Shown here: positions 9,609 through 19,226 of the stretch, piece by piece
Layout of the letters: each line of letters begins with the position of its first letter
Position numbering within the stretch: position 1 is the first letter of the stretch
Assembly (NCBI GenBank): GCA_021813445.1
Contig: JAKAKP010000147.1
Span: forward strand, 1 to 64,000
From: Deltaproteobacteria bacterium
GTDB taxonomy: Bacteria; Desulfobacterota; Desulfobaccia; Desulfobaccales; 0-14-0-80-60-11
DNA length: 64,000 nucleotides
Direction: 5' to 3'
The notes under the pieces: model-generated
Seen by the model: only the letters and a program-made list of their open reading frames with translations
Told to the model about the DNA's origin: nothing
Database searches by the model: none
Translations under genes and position numbers: made by a program

Positions 9609-10133
9609 TTACCTCCCGAACATGCTGACATCCTTGGCGGCCTTCCAGTCCGGCAGGATGTCGCCGTTTTGGCCATGGACCGATATCTCGGTGATGACCG
9701 CACCCTGGTAAAGCAAGGGCACTTTCCATTCCCCCTGTTTTCCCAGCCAGGCGGACCCTGCCTGGAAGTTGGGCAGGATTTTCTGGACCGCGGCTGCGGC
9801 TTGCTCGGGAGCAACCGATAGTTTCTGGACTTCCAGCTTCTGTCCTTTTACCAGGACCTCCCCGGTCAGGGGGTTCAGTCTTACCCGCCCCACCACTTTG
9901 TCCTGCCACTTCAGGGGAACTTCCAGCTTGATGTCTCCCCTCTTCCCCTGTTTGGTAAAGGGCTTGCCGAGGCTCAGTTGGGGCAGGGCGGAGGCGACCG
10001 CAGCTTTGGCTTGCTCCGCGGTAACGGTGGGTTGGATTTGATAGGCTTGCCCCTTGTCCTTCTTGGCATAAGCGGGTAAGCTCACCATGAGAACCATAGT
10101 CAGGATACCCCCCCAGGCTGATGCGGTTTTCAT
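9609..10133 (-). CDS. Secreted PepSY-like periplasmic protein
   Basis: A 174-residue secreted protein with signal peptide (MKTASAWGGILTMVLMVSLP, cleavage near AYA-KK) and two PepSY-like repeats: TAEQAKAAVASALPQLSLGK ... LNPLTGEVLVKG and APEQAAAAVQKILPNFQAGS ... ISVHGQNGDILPD. AGGAGG lies just upstream of the ATG. It follows the histidine kinase gene on the same strand with a 133-base gap. A sensor-accessory or metal-stress role is plausible from context only. Confidence 0.75.
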   Translation of the reverse strand: MKTASAWGGILTMVLMVSLPAYAKKDKGQAYQIQPTVTAEQAKAAVASALPQLSLGKPFTKQGKRGDIKLEVPLKWQDKVVGRVRLNPLTGEVLVKGQKLEVQKLSVAPEQAAAAVQKILPNFQAGSAWLGKQGEWKVPLLYQGAVITEISVHGQNGDILPDWKAAKDVSMFGR

Positions 10134-10266
10134 ATAAGCTCCTCCTTTTTACCTGATATTCTGGATGATGCTATACCATGAGAAATATTACCAGAACCTT
10201 GCCACAACATTACAAATCAGTGAGGTTGATTGGTGCGAGGGGATAAGGGAATCGAGGAGCGGAAAA

Positions 10267-11661
10267 TTATCGGGGCAAAGCAATTTCAAAGATGGAGCCG
10301 GCGCCGGGAGTGCTGGTAACCAACACCCGGCCGCCATGCGCCTCAATAATGGCCTTTACCAGGCTCAATCCCAGCCCTAGGCCTCGCTGCGACCTGCTTT
10401 TGTCCCCCCGATACAGGCGATCCCAGATCCGGGGTAGATCTTCCGGCGAAATCCCCACCCCCGTATCCTGGAAGGCAACTATGGCCTCCCTGTCCGCCTC
10501 CCTGGCCTTCACTTCAACGCGCCCACCTGCGGGGGTGTACTTCAGGGCATTATCCAGCAGGTTGGCCAGGGCCTGGCGGAGACGGTTCTCATCGGCAGCT
10601 ACCCAGAGCTCCATAGGATAGTCATTTATAACTGTGATCCGCTTCTCTTCGGCCACATAACGGTAAAGGTCTAAGACGTCTTCCAGCAGCCCGGCAAGAT
10701 TGACTCGAGCCTTTTTAAGCGGTAGCGTCCCCGTCTCCGCCTCGGCAATATCCATCAGGGTGTTCAGCATGGTAAGGATTCGTTCGGATTCCTCCAGGCA
10801 ATCACCCAGGGCTTCCCGGCAGGCTGCCGGGTCTTCCGGGCTTTGCAACGCCATCTCGGCAGTACCACGCATCCTGGTTATGGGAGTGCGGAGATCATGG
10901 GCCACATTGTCCAGGGTGCCCTTCATGCCTTTGATCAAGGCCTCGATTTTCTCCAGCATCCGGTTGAAGAGCCGGGCCAGTTCTCCGAGTTCATCCCCGG
11001 AGGGGGTGGCCGGCATGCGCGCTTCAACATCGCCCGTCTCGGTGATGGTTCGGACCGTCCGGATGAGCTGCCGGATGGGACGCAAGGCCCGGGAGGCCAG
11101 AAATTGCCCTCCCAAAAAACCCAGGAGGATAACCGGTAGCATGACCCCGACAAAGATGCCGCGGAAGGTTTCTAAAAAATCCTCCCGGCTTTCAGTGTCC
11201 TTGCCCACCTGGAGGATAAAGCCGTCGGCGAGCCGCAGCGAGACAATCTCCAAAACGTTTTCATCATGCCGGGCCCTAAGATGCATCCAGATCTGGCCGC
11301 TGGGGGGTGTGCCATCCAGGGGCGCCAGGTCGAAATCGGCCCATTGATCGGGCAGGCTCAAGAACAGCGTCCGGTTATGCGGTCCTGCCAGGCGCACGAA
11401 GTACTCCTGCCGTTTGCCGCCATATTTTTGAAACTTGATCTCGTTTCTCAGGGCGATGATGCCCCCCGCCTGGTATTGCGTCTGGTAGTCCTTGAGTTTG
11501 CCCAAGATCGCTTCCTGGTCTTTTTGGCGCAGGGAGTTGGCCAGAAACAGATAGGCAGTAACAAACAGGACCAGGGAGCTGATGACAAAGATGGCCGAGT
11601 ACCACAGGGTCAGGCGGAAGCTGAGGGTTTGGCGGAGTTGCCTAAGAGGTTTTAAGAACAT
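10267..11661 (-). CDS. Sensor histidine kinase (HAMP, HisKA, HATPase)
   Basis: A 464-residue inner-membrane kinase: TM helix at about 18-38, periplasmic sensor about 39-160, second TM about 161-185, HAMP linker, H-box with the phospho-His in [16 protein letters not shown] (about 253-268), N-box [20 protein letters not shown], and G boxes [12 protein letters not shown] and [12 protein letters not shown]. Its start overlaps the response regulator by 20 bases. It is the cognate sensor of that regulator and likely controls the downstream efflux genes. Confidence 0.92.
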   Translation of the reverse strand: MFLKPLRQLRQTLSFRLTLWYSAIFVISSLVLFVTAYLFLANSLRQKDQEAILGKLKDYQTQYQAGGIIALRNEIKFQKYGGKRQEYFVRLAGPHNRTLFLSLPDQWADFDLAPLDGTPPSGQIWMHLRARHDENVLEIVSLRLADGFILQVGKDTESREDFLETFRGIFVGVMLPVILLGFLGGQFLASRALRPIRQLIRTVRTITETGDVEARMPATPSGDELGELARLFNRMLEKIEALIKGMKGTLDNVAHDLRTPITRMRGTAEMALQSPEDPAACREALGDCLEESERILTMLNTLMDIAEAETGTLPLKKARVNLAGLLEDVLDLYRYVAEEKRITVINDYPMELWVAADENRLRQALANLLDNALKYTPAGGRVEVKAREADREAIVAFQDTGVGISPEDLPRIWDRLYRGDKSRSQRGLGLGLSLVKAIIEAHGGRVLVTSTPGAGSIFEIALPR

Positions 11662-12325
11662 AGCCCACCCCCCGGATAGTTTGAATCATCTTGACTTCGA
11701 AATCCCGGTCCACCTTGTTGCGTAACCGGCAAATCAAAACGTCCACAACGTTGGTCTGGGGGTCGAAGCTATAGTCCCAGATATGCTCCAGGATCATGGT
11801 CTTGGAAACCACCCGGCCCGCCTGGCGCATCAGGTATTCCAGCAGGGCGAACTCCCGGGGCTGCAAATCTATCTTTTCGCCGCCCCTAACCACCTCTCGG
11901 GTCAGCAAATCCAGGACGAGGTCCCCGGTTGCCAGCCGGGTGGGGTGGGTCGCAGCCGCGCCGCCTCCTGCCCGACGGATGAGGGCTTGCACCCGGGCCA
12001 GGAGTTCGGCAAAGGCAAAGGGCTTCGTGAGGTAATCGTCGCCGCCGGTTTGGAGGCCCCTGACCCGATCATCCACCGAGCGTTTGGCGCTGAGGATAAT
12101 CACCGGCGTCTGCACCTGCTGCTGCCGCAACTCCTGGATCAGGCTCAAGCCGTCCCGCTGGGGCAGCATAATGTCAATGACCGCCGCGTCATAAGGCTCG
12201 GTCAGGGCCAGATGCAGGCCGTCTTCGCCATCGGCCGCATGATCCACCGCAAAGCCGGCCTGTTCCAATCCCTTGACTACAAAGGCAGCGATCTTAGCAT
12301 CATCTTCCACCACCAAGACCCGCAT
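11642..12325 (-). CDS. OmpR/PhoB-family response regulator
   Basis: A 227-residue two-domain regulator. Receiver domain with acidic pocket EDD (7-9), phospho-acceptor Asp51 ([11 protein letters not shown]) and conserved Lys101 (LTKPF). The winged-helix DNA-binding domain ends with [18 protein letters not shown] and [11 protein letters not shown]. It heads the minus-strand run down to the RND pump, in the layout of metal- or envelope-stress two-component systems that control efflux operons. Confidence 0.93.
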   Translation of the reverse strand: MRVLVVEDDAKIAAFVVKGLEQAGFAVDHAADGEDGLHLALTEPYDAAVIDIMLPQRDGLSLIQELRQQQVQTPVIILSAKRSVDDRVRGLQTGGDDYLTKPFAFAELLARVQALIRRAGGGAAATHPTRLATGDLVLDLLTREVVRGGEKIDLQPREFALLEYLMRQAGRVVSKTMILEHIWDYSFDPQTNVVDVLICRLRNKVDRDFEVKMIQTIRGVGYVLKTS

Positions 12326-12765
12326 CGATTTTGTTCTCCCAAAATAAATTGAATAAGGGACAGGTACGCATCTGAAAAGGAGAAACGGGATCTCGTTATC
12401 AGAATCTTAAATCACGTTGGCAGTGCTCTTCTGCTAATCAATAGACTATTATCGGACAGATTTCCCCGCCTTTGGCCTCTGTTGCCCTAGCTGCATTATA
12501 CCGGAGACGCAAGAAAATATCCTTTCGGGAGTCAGTTAAAGACTATCTTGGACCAACCAGACCATTCTCCTTCATTCCCATCTGCCAACGGCATTTTCGG
12601 GAATTGCTGGAAAACCCCGCTGCCGGTCAAGGGGATTCCAGGGCCGACTCTGTAAAGCTGGCGCTGCAGGAAAAAAACGCCTGGGAAGGATATTTTGTTC
12701 CATTCCCAGGCATTTCTTTTCAGGAAGGATTATTGGGCTTTCTTGGAAATGCGGAAATCAATCCA

Positions 12766-13116
12766 TTAGCTGCGGGACCGGTGGCTCATATCTTTGTCAT
12801 TGTCCCGGGCTTCGACCCCTATTTTGTAATGCCTGCCGGGCTTCAGGACCCCGGTCTGCAGGGTTAACGGATTGGTGTAAACCTACAGGGTGCGGATTCC
12901 CAGCAGATAAACGGGTTCTTTAATATCGGGCGTCACGTCGGTTAGATGGATGTCGTAATACTGCGCCCCCGGAACCTCGCCCCCCTTAATGGTGGGCGTT
13001 AGGTCCTTAACGGCGGCTCCCCTATGGGGAGATGCTATGATGGGCAGTGGCAGGAAAGTAGCGGTTAGCTCCTTGCTGGACGTCAGGGGAGGTTTACCGC
13101 CTAAGAGGAAAATTTT
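12766..13116 (-). pseudogene. Decayed gene fragment, beta-rich protein of unknown function
   Basis: A minus-strand frame of 117 codons without a start, interrupted by one TAG (12883-12885), reads like real protein on both sides: VPGAQYYDIHLTDVTPDIKE, then after the stop LTLQTGVLKPGRHYKIGVEA. The pattern resembles a fibronectin-like strand repeat. A TGA directly precedes the readable part, so both ends are missing. Short plus-strand frames across the same bases look like shadows. Family not recognised. Confidence 0.45.
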
Positions 13117-13223
13117 TCATGCTGCACCCCGAAGCCGACTTGATTCAATCCTATCTGATGGTGGTAAAGTAAACAGGCCCTGTTTCCATGGAGCCACCTT
13201 GTCTGTTTGGAGGAGATCGCTGC

Positions 13224-15359
13224 TTGGAGAAGTTTGAAAAACTCATTGACCAGGAAGAGAACCGCTGCCGGGAGATAGTGGGGAAGATAAAATCCACGAT
13301 AGCGGCCGAAGATGACCTGCGGCGGGGAAAAAGCCAGGAAATCAAGGAACTGGAACAGCAGAAACTGGCGGCCGAAGGCTGGCGGGAAAAGCGGGAAATC
13401 AGTGAGCTCATCGGCGCAGCCCGGGAGCAAAATGCCCGAAGGCTCTACCAGGATGATGGGGTCATGAGGCAGCCCTACTTTGCCGTCCTCGAGATCGACG
13501 ACAATAAGTTGGGGGAGCGGAGCTACTGCCTCGGGCGCCAATCTTTCTTTGACAGCAATCACAAAGTTTTAATTCTCGACTGGCGGGAAGCCCCGATCTC
13601 CCGCCTCTATTATGAATACGAGGCGGGGGAAATTTACGAGGAATTGATTCGGGGGCAAGAGCGGACTGGAACTGTCGCTGCCAAGCGCCAAGTTGATACC
13701 GCCGAGGGAGAATTGCGAAAGATTGTCGATGGGGGAATTCTCCTCGTCCGGCAGGAGGACGGCACCTGGCGGCGGGCCGGAGCTGAAACCGCCATCAGCC
13801 GGAAGGAAGAGGCCCAGGACCACCGCCTCCCCGAGATCACGTCCCTCATCAGCCGGGAACAGTTCCGGGCTATCACCCAACCAGATTCCGGGACCGTTCT
13901 CCTTCAGGGCGGCGCCGGGAGCGGTAAGACCACAGTCGGTTTGCACCGGATCGCCTTTTTGGCTTACCAGAACCCGGACCACTTTCTCCCGCAACGAATT
14001 CTGGTGGTCATGTTTAATCGTTCCTTGCAACAATACATTTCCCGGGTCCTCCCTGATTTAGGCCTCAAATCCGGGGTCAACGTCGAGACCTTCCATAGCT
14101 GGGCCGGGAAAGTATGCTACAACGCTGGCATCACCTTACGGTATGAGTCTAAGGAAGGGCCTTACGAAGTCGTCCGGCTTAAAAAGCATCCCCTTATGCT
14201 GGCCTTGATTGAGCAGTACGTGGGAGAACTCCTGGAAAAGTCCAGGGCCTGGTTGCTGGAAAATTTGCCTCAGGGCGAAGACGGTCCTTTAGGCAAGCTC
14301 GTGGAAGAAGTTAAAAATAGTCCACAATTCCAGGATTTTTTCAGGATACTGATAAGGCAACCTGAAGACACCGGCGGAAATCAAGTTGAGGGGTGGCGGC
14401 GGGTAGTGGGCCGTCTGGTGGCCCGTCTGAATGACCACCAAGAGGACCTGAACGCGATGTTGACCGACAGACAGCTGCTTCAGGAAATCTTTTCGGGGTC
14501 AGTAGGGGTGCCCAAGAAATCTCTGGGACAATTGGTGGAGCACCAGGTGTTGCTGAAAGAAAAAGGGCTTGTGGACTTTGCCGATGCCGGCCTTTTGGTC
14601 CGGCTCCTCCAGCTGAAGGGGGTGGCCGCGGCACGTCCGGGCTATGCTCACGTCATGGTGGATGAAGCCCAGGATTTGAGCCAGGTCGAACTTGCGACCC
14701 TCCTGGCGGCAGCCGACGACCGGCAATGTGTCACCATGTGCGGCGACATGGCCCAGAAAATCAAGGGAGAGGTGACTTTTGGAAGCCCGGCCGGGTTTGC
14801 CCATTTCATCCAAGAACAGCAAAAGAAATTGCAAGCCGGGCAAGTTCAGGCCGAGACTCTGATGGTCGGGTACCGGGCCACCCGGCCGATCATGGAAGCG
14901 GCCTGGAAGGTGGTGAACGAACAGCCGACTATGGTGGTGGCAAGGGATGGGGCCCCGGTGGAGGTGATCCGTACTTCGAGCTACGAAGAAACCATCACGA
15001 CCGCCTACAATATTTTAAATGATTACCGCCAGAACCGGCCTCAAGCCCTGGTGGCCGTAATCTGCCGCTATATTGCGGATGCCAACCAGGTGTTTGCCGA
15101 TTTGCAGCGACATAGGCTCGAGGACTTGCGGCGCCAGGCCAGGCAGGAGTTTTCGTTTCAGCCGGGGGTAGTCGTCACCAATGCGCACCAAGTGAAGGGG
15201 CTCGAGTTTTCAGCGGTAATGGTCATCAACCCCACTCCGCAACACTACCGGGATAACCGGGAAAGCCGGATGTTGCTCCACGTCGTCTTCACCCGGGCCG
15301 CCGATAACCTTTGGATCATCGGCCATCAACCTATGGCTTATGGAATTGAAAAGTTTTGA
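13224..15359 (+). CDS. HelD/UvrD-like superfamily 1 helicase
   Basis: About 711 residues. A coiled-coil N-terminus (FEKLIDQEENRCREIVGKIK) is followed by the HelD-type region VLILDWREAPISRLYYEYE, Walker A LLQGGAGSGKTTVGLHRIAF, Walker B MVDEAQDLSQVE and C-terminal motif TNAHQVKGLEFSAVMVINP. This layout matches helicase IV/HelD proteins that remove nucleic acid or stalled RNA polymerase. I prefer the TTG at 13224 because GGAGGA lies about nine bases upstream; an in-frame ATG at 13188 has no such site. It stands alone, divergent from the two-component system. Confidence 0.85.
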   Translation: MEKFEKLIDQEENRCREIVGKIKSTIAAEDDLRRGKSQEIKELEQQKLAAEGWREKREISELIGAAREQNARRLYQDDGVMRQPYFAVLEIDDNKLGERSYCLGRQSFFDSNHKVLILDWREAPISRLYYEYEAGEIYEELIRGQERTGTVAAKRQVDTAEGELRKIVDGGILLVRQEDGTWRRAGAETAISRKEEAQDHRLPEITSLISREQFRAITQPDSGTVLLQGGAGSGKTTVGLHRIAFLAYQNPDHFLPQRILVVMFNRSLQQYISRVLPDLGLKSGVNVETFHSWAGKVCYNAGITLRYESKEGPYEVVRLKKHPLMLALIEQYVGELLEKSRAWLLENLPQGEDGPLGKLVEEVKNSPQFQDFFRILIRQPEDTGGNQVEGWRRVVGRLVARLNDHQEDLNAMLTDRQLLQEIFSGSVGVPKKSLGQLVEHQVLLKEKGLVDFADAGLLVRLLQLKGVAAARPGYAHVMVDEAQDLSQVELATLLAAADDRQCVTMCGDMAQKIKGEVTFGSPAGFAHFIQEQQKKLQAGQVQAETLMVGYRATRPIMEAAWKVVNEQPTMVVARDGAPVEVIRTSSYEETITTAYNILNDYRQNRPQALVAVICRYIADANQVFADLQRHRLEDLRRQARQEFSFQPGVVVTNAHQVKGLEFSAVMVINPTPQHYRDNRESRMLLHVVFTRAADNLWIIGHQPMAYGIEKF

Positions 15360-15461
15360 GTCCGCTCCACCGCGGCCGCCTGGGTGCCTCTTCGCAGCGC
15401 AGGTAATCCACTCCGCGAATCTGCGCACATTGGGCGCAGGTGCCCTCCGGCCGGCCATTGA

Positions 15462-15638
15462 TGCAACCTGGCCGCGGTCCATTTCTATCTGGGCCAGATC
15501 GAGCGCAGCCGGGAGCTCTTGCACGCCAGCCGGAAAATACCGCATCATGAACGGCTCATCCAGGGGAACCTGGATTTACTGGCAAGAGCCAGAGGGGCCG
15601 TGCAAGGATTCACGCCAGGAGGGATTAGCCAGCCTTGA
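15462..15638 (+). pseudogene. C-terminal gene remnant (58 codons)
   Basis: The frame reads LAAVHFYLGQIERSRELLHA and IPHHERLIQGNLDLLARAR before a stop, helical and protein-like, but the same frame is closed by TGA directly upstream and there is no start. It looks like the last part of a lost helical protein downstream of the helicase. The minus strand over 15370-15450 also reads like a Cys-containing fragment (EGTCAQCAQIRGVDYLRCEE), so this stretch may hold pieces of more than one dead gene. Confidence 0.35.
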
Positions 15639-15855
15639 GACAGTTATTCTCCCTTGAGCGGGGTCCCTGGCTTGCTCCGTTACAGGTATATGGAATGATC
15701 CTTTCCACAAGGACCTGGAGAGGATATGCAGATTAATTATGCTGCCTTTGATGGCCAAGTGATAAGGGAATGAGCTGGCAAGTATCTGCTTATGACGTGC
15801 CTCCCTTCGGCCTACTACTCTAACATAAATAGTGGATCGCTTTTCGGATGGCAGG

Positions 15856-17097
15856 TCACCTTTGCCGAACCGTTATCTTAACTCCATCTTCTTGGAAAAA
15901 CGTATTTCGATCCGGGATTATCTCATAATACCAAATGGCAAGAAATAGGTTGGCGTTCTCCGTTTCTTTAGCAAACCTTTCGGGAGTGCGAGACTCATAA
16001 TGATAGACCACGCTCTTGGGACTGTAAACCACTTTATAACCTTTCTCTCTTATCCTGAAACAAAGATCCAGGTCTTCAATGCCGTTTAGATACCTTTCGT
16101 CAAATAATCCCGCCTCAAAAAACACCTTCTTCTTAATCAACACGCAAGCGGCGGTTACTGCTTGGAATTCTCTCTCCTTATTCACCGCCGGGTGGTCTTG
16201 AGGAAAATTCCGATAGATATGGTAAACTTTTCTGTCATCATCAAATACTACTCCTGCATGTTGAATGGAGCCATCAGGATATAACAACTTGGCCCCCACC
16301 ACTGCCGTCTTTTCATCCTTTTGGGCAGTGCCGGCCAGTTCCAACAGCCATCCGGGCAGGACCTTGGTGTCATTGTTAAGAAAGACCAGGTACTTCCCCC
16401 GGGCGGCAAGTGCCCCTTGATTGCACGCTTTGGCAAAACCGAGATTCACGGGATTGGTCAGGACCCGGAGACGTCCCAGGGCTTCCTCCTGCTGCAGGAA
16501 CGCGGCGGTGCCGTCGCTGGAGCCGTTGTCCACCATAATTATTTCATCAGATATCTCCGGGGAAGCTTGCTGATAAATGGAGGCCAGGCAATCCCTAGTA
16601 AGCTTCTGGTTGTTGAATACGGGAATGATAATGGAAACCTCGATCTGGCTTTCTGCTTCCGGGACGGCCGCCTCAACTGGCGGCAATTCCCGGGGTGCGG
16701 ACCGCGTCTCGGAGATTGCCGCCTGGAAGAGATTTTCCAGTTGCCTGACCGAGTCTTCCCAGGAGAACTTCTGAGCCTGTTTCAGTCCCATGGAGATTAA
16801 CTGCTGCCGCAACTCCGGTTCGCTGATGAGATCGATCAAGGCTGCGGCCAATGCGTTCGGATTTTCCCGGGGGCAGCTCAGAACCGTTTCCGAGGGCAGG
16901 GCATAGTCCGCATTCACGCCGGAGTCGATACTCACCACCGGTATGCCGCAGGCCATGGCTTCCGGGGCTAGATTGCCCTGCCCCGCCCACCAGTTCCCGG
17001 CAATAAAAGCCTCCAAAGAGCATAAATATCTTTGTAGTTGGGCCTGATCGGCGCAAATCACCAATTCATCGCCTGCCCCCCGAAAAAAGATCCTTAT
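15856..17097 (-). pseudogene. 5'-truncated glycosyltransferase (GT4 end fused to GT2)
   Basis: The readable frame has two parts. The first about 125 residues are the C-terminal half of a GT4-type glycosyltransferase (NLAPEAMACGIPVVSIDSG, then the helix with KFSWEDSVRQLENLF). From about residue 140 follows a GT2 domain (VSIIIPVFNNQKLTRDCLAS, VDNGSSDGT, FLNNDTKVLPGWL with the DxD-like NDT, and the acceptor-side GIEDLDLCFRIREKGYKVV). The frame opens at 17097, exactly where IS3-like sequence begins, so the N-terminal GT4 half is lost. A GTG at 17064 could still start a 402-residue product. Such fusions act in surface polysaccharide synthesis. Confidence 0.75.
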
Positions 17098-17099
17098 GT

Positions 17100-17229
17100 C
17101 TTGTTAGAGTGGTGGATCAAGGGAGGCAGGGAAATGGGCAGGAAGCGTCATACCCTGGAGCAGATCATTGGGAAGCTGCGGGAAGCTAAGTTTGCCCTGG
17201 ACCTAAGCCAGACAACAGAAGGAGCATAG
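17100..17229 (+). mobile_element. IS3-family insertion sequence remnant (orfA start)
   Basis: After a probable IS end (around 17098-17128) an ATG at 17133 starts MGRKRHTLEQIIGKLREAKF, the N-terminus of an IS3-family OrfA transposase, which dissolves into unrelated residues and stops at 17229. No OrfB and no second inverted end are visible. It abuts the truncated glycosyltransferase and is the likely agent of that truncation. Confidence 0.65.
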
Positions 17230-17433
17230 GTTGATCACTGCTCTGCTGAGAGAATTATCTCGAGTCTGAAAACGTCCACTCGCCATATCATATCTTCATT
17301 TTTCCATATGCCGGCGATAACTCTCTCAGATGGCAAGCTAGTCGCAGGTATTTATGCTATTCAAGACAATTTTCTAAGAGGTCTTCTGTGGGTAGTTATG
17401 GGAAAATGACCAAATATACCGGTGGCCAAAGGA

Positions 17434-17760
17434 TTATGGATGGGCTTCTTGGGGCAGGCGAGCCAGGATTGCTTGATAGACTTCGCCGGCAACGCCACGG
17501 AATTGCCTGGCTTCCTCTAGAGAAGGGGCCTCAGCCTCTCCAGGGTAGCGAAACTCCCAGGCAAATACGGTCAAGTCCCTGGCGGGGTTCAGAACTTCTT
17601 TCAGAGTTGGGTCAACGGCCTCGCAGGTGGAGGCCAGTTCATCAAGATCGTGGGTTTTGCGAAATACCCGGTCATGAGCGGTCAGAAATCCCTTCATCGA
17701 TTTCTCGGCAGCCTGCTGGCAATGAAAAAGCAAGTCTTCAATAAAGGGCGGGGATGCAGC
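17434..17760 (-). pseudogene. 5'-truncated HEPN-domain protein
   Basis: The minus-strand frame ending at 17434 carries about 108 residues of a HEPN domain: FIEDLLFHCQQAAEKSMKGF, FRKTHDLDELASTCEAVDPT, FAWEFRYPGEAEAPS and a final helix EVYQAILARLP. The usual start, with a preceding helix, is missing; upstream of about 17760 the frame runs into sequence that codes on the other strand. HEPN proteins of this length usually pair with a small nucleotidyltransferase in toxin-antitoxin modules; none is present here. Confidence 0.65.
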
Positions 17761-17766
17761 CAGGTT

Positions 17767-17862
17767 AACCCCGGATTGAAAAGAGCTGAAGCTGGGGTGA
17801 AGAAAAGTGAAGCTGAACTGCGCATTGCCAAACAGTACCCCAATCCGACCTATCAAAGCCCC
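17767..17862 (+). pseudogene. TolC-family fragment
   Basis: The plus-strand frame reads NPGLKRAEAGVKKSEAELRI then AKQYPNPTYQSP, the repeat signature of outer-membrane efflux proteins (compare KQYPDLHLG in the intact TolC gene at 32036-33454). Only about 32 codons remain, wedged between the HEPN fragment and the redoxin fragment. Confidence 0.5.
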
Positions 17863-17866
17863 CTGC

Positions 17867-18217
17867 ATGGTAGTGGAGCAGATGAACAACACCTGACCGT
17901 ATTGTATGGCACAGGCTCCTGTGCTAAACGAGGTGTGCAACCTGGCTGGCAAAGACCCGGCTCTCAAAGGCAAGCTGAAGTTCATGGGAGTGGGCAAGGG
18001 TAATGATGATAAGGCGATGAAAATGTGGAAGACCTTCTACAAGGTGCCTTTCCCCATGATTGCCGACCCCAACAGCAAGTTTGCCGAGGCCTTAAATTTT
18101 TCCAATTATCCGGTGACGATGGTTCTGGATAAAACCCGCAAGATCGTCTGGGTCCATGTGGGGGCCTTCGATAACGCCCAGGAGGTCCTGAAAGGCATCA
18201 AGGCCGCCGTAAAATAA
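17867..18217 (+). CDS. Thioredoxin-like redoxin, 5'-truncated, candidate selenoprotein (UxxC)
   Basis: From ATG 17867 the frame reads MVVEQMNNT, then TGA (17894-17896), then PYCMAQAPVLNEV and 100 more codons to the stop. In TlpA/AhpC-type redoxins this place holds a CxxC redox motif after a beta strand, so the UGA sits exactly at the first Cys: U-P-Y-C. The rest is a normal redoxin (KLKFMGVGKGNDDKAMKMW, FPMIADPNSKFAEAL, the cis-Pro NYPVTMVLD and GAFDNAQEVLKGIKA). A hairpin with a G-starting loop lies ten bases after the UGA. If UGA is not recoded, only the 103-residue part from ATG 17906 could be made, without the redox pair. The usual signal peptide and first strand are absent, cut off by the TolC fragment. 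Confidence 0.6.
17907..17926 (+). promoter_or_regulatory. SECIS-like hairpin after redoxin UGA
   Basis: UGGCACAG (17907-17914) pairs with CUGUGCUA (17919-17926), eight pairs including one G-U, closing the loop GCUC. Ten bases separate it from the UGA. Bacterial SECIS elements are short stems inside the coding region just after UGA with a G early in the apical loop, so spacing and loop fit. This is a reading by eye, without an energy calculation. Confidence 0.5.
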
Positions 18218-18553
18218 GGGAATCCGGGGACAGATGCAACCGCACCTGTCCTTCCACTTTCCCTTCCTTACTTCCCTTTCCTCCTTACAGTTACAGTTCC
18301 CTTAATATAAGTCTTTCAGTTTGCAGTTTGGGGGCGTCTTTGGGCTTCGCGGTTAATAAGCCCGATCGCTGAGACTTCAGCCGTTCTTAAGCAATAGCCA
18401 TAATCCCTGAGAACTGCCCTGGACAGAGAATGCCTGCCCAAGAACCCTTGATTTCGATAAAAGGGGCACTATTTTGTCAATATGTTCAAATGCACAAGGG
18501 AAGGGAAGAATTACCCTGCCCTGATATGTCCATGAAAGGAGAATGATCTGACC
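18218..18553. other. Intergenic, nothing recognised
   Basis: No protein-like frame and no clear RNA structure. A GAAAGGAGAATG stretch at its right edge serves as the ribosome binding site of the Met-rich protein gene. Confidence 0.4.
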
Positions 18554-18937
18554 ATGAAACCAAGGCTGTTGATTGTGATTTTGGTAGGGGCTTTGAGTCT
18601 CGTTTACGGACCGGTGGCGGCCCAAATGCACGGCGGCGGGGGCATGATGGGGTCCGGCGGCCAGCACATGATGGGACAGGGCATGATGAACAACATGGGC
18701 ATGATGTCCAACATGATGGGTGACATGCACCAGATGATGATGTCCCACAAAATGACCCCGGAACAGCAGCAGCAGATGATGCAGATGATGGGGCAGATGG
18801 GGCAGATGATGCAGCAGATGCAGGGTTCCATGACCCCGCAGATGGAGCAGCAGCAAACCCAGCAGCTTAAAGAGATGCAGCAGCGGCTCCAGCAGATGAA
18901 AAGCCAGGTGCAAAAGCATAAAGCACATCAACACTGA
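18554..18937 (+). CDS. Secreted Met/Gln/His-rich protein, probable copper or silver binder
   Basis: A 127-residue protein with signal peptide (about 1-23, AQ after cleavage) and a mature chain built almost wholly of Met, Gln, Gly and His: MGMMSNMMGDMHQMMMSHKM, then MMGQMGQMMQQMQ and a Gln/Lys helical tail ending in HKAHQH. Such Met-rich periplasmic proteins bind Cu(I) or Ag(I) through thioethers. Its place upstream of CusB and CusA supports metal chaperone or buffering. The composition is too biased for a firm family call. Confidence 0.75.
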   Translation: MKPRLLIVILVGALSLVYGPVAAQMHGGGGMMGSGGQHMMGQGMMNNMGMMSNMMGDMHQMMMSHKMTPEQQQQMMQMMGQMGQMMQQMQGSMTPQMEQQQTQQLKEMQQRLQQMKSQVQKHKAHQH

Positions 18938-19226
18938 TCCGCACATCCAACCAGGGGCTTTAGGCGCAGTGCCCCAATAAGTCTCAAGATCCAGGCGGCG
19001 GGCATCTCTCCTGGGGCGTTATCCGCGCCGACGGATAGCGCCTCAACTCAGGAGGCGCAGGGAGGAACCGGCCAGCAATCGATCCTTGGCCCTGATTTGC
19101 GGCACAATGTGGGAGTGCTGGCCGGTATGATGCGGGACATCCATTTCTTAATAATTTTGAAGAAAATCGGGCTGAATTGGAATGGCTGGTGGGCCAGGAA
19201 TTGCCGCGTCCGCCGGAGGTCAGGAA

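Noticed and set aside
12472-12867. Plus-strand 131-codon frame between the two-component system and helicase
   Set aside because: No family signs and no ribosome site; its right part overlaps the protein-like minus-strand pseudogene at 12766-13116.
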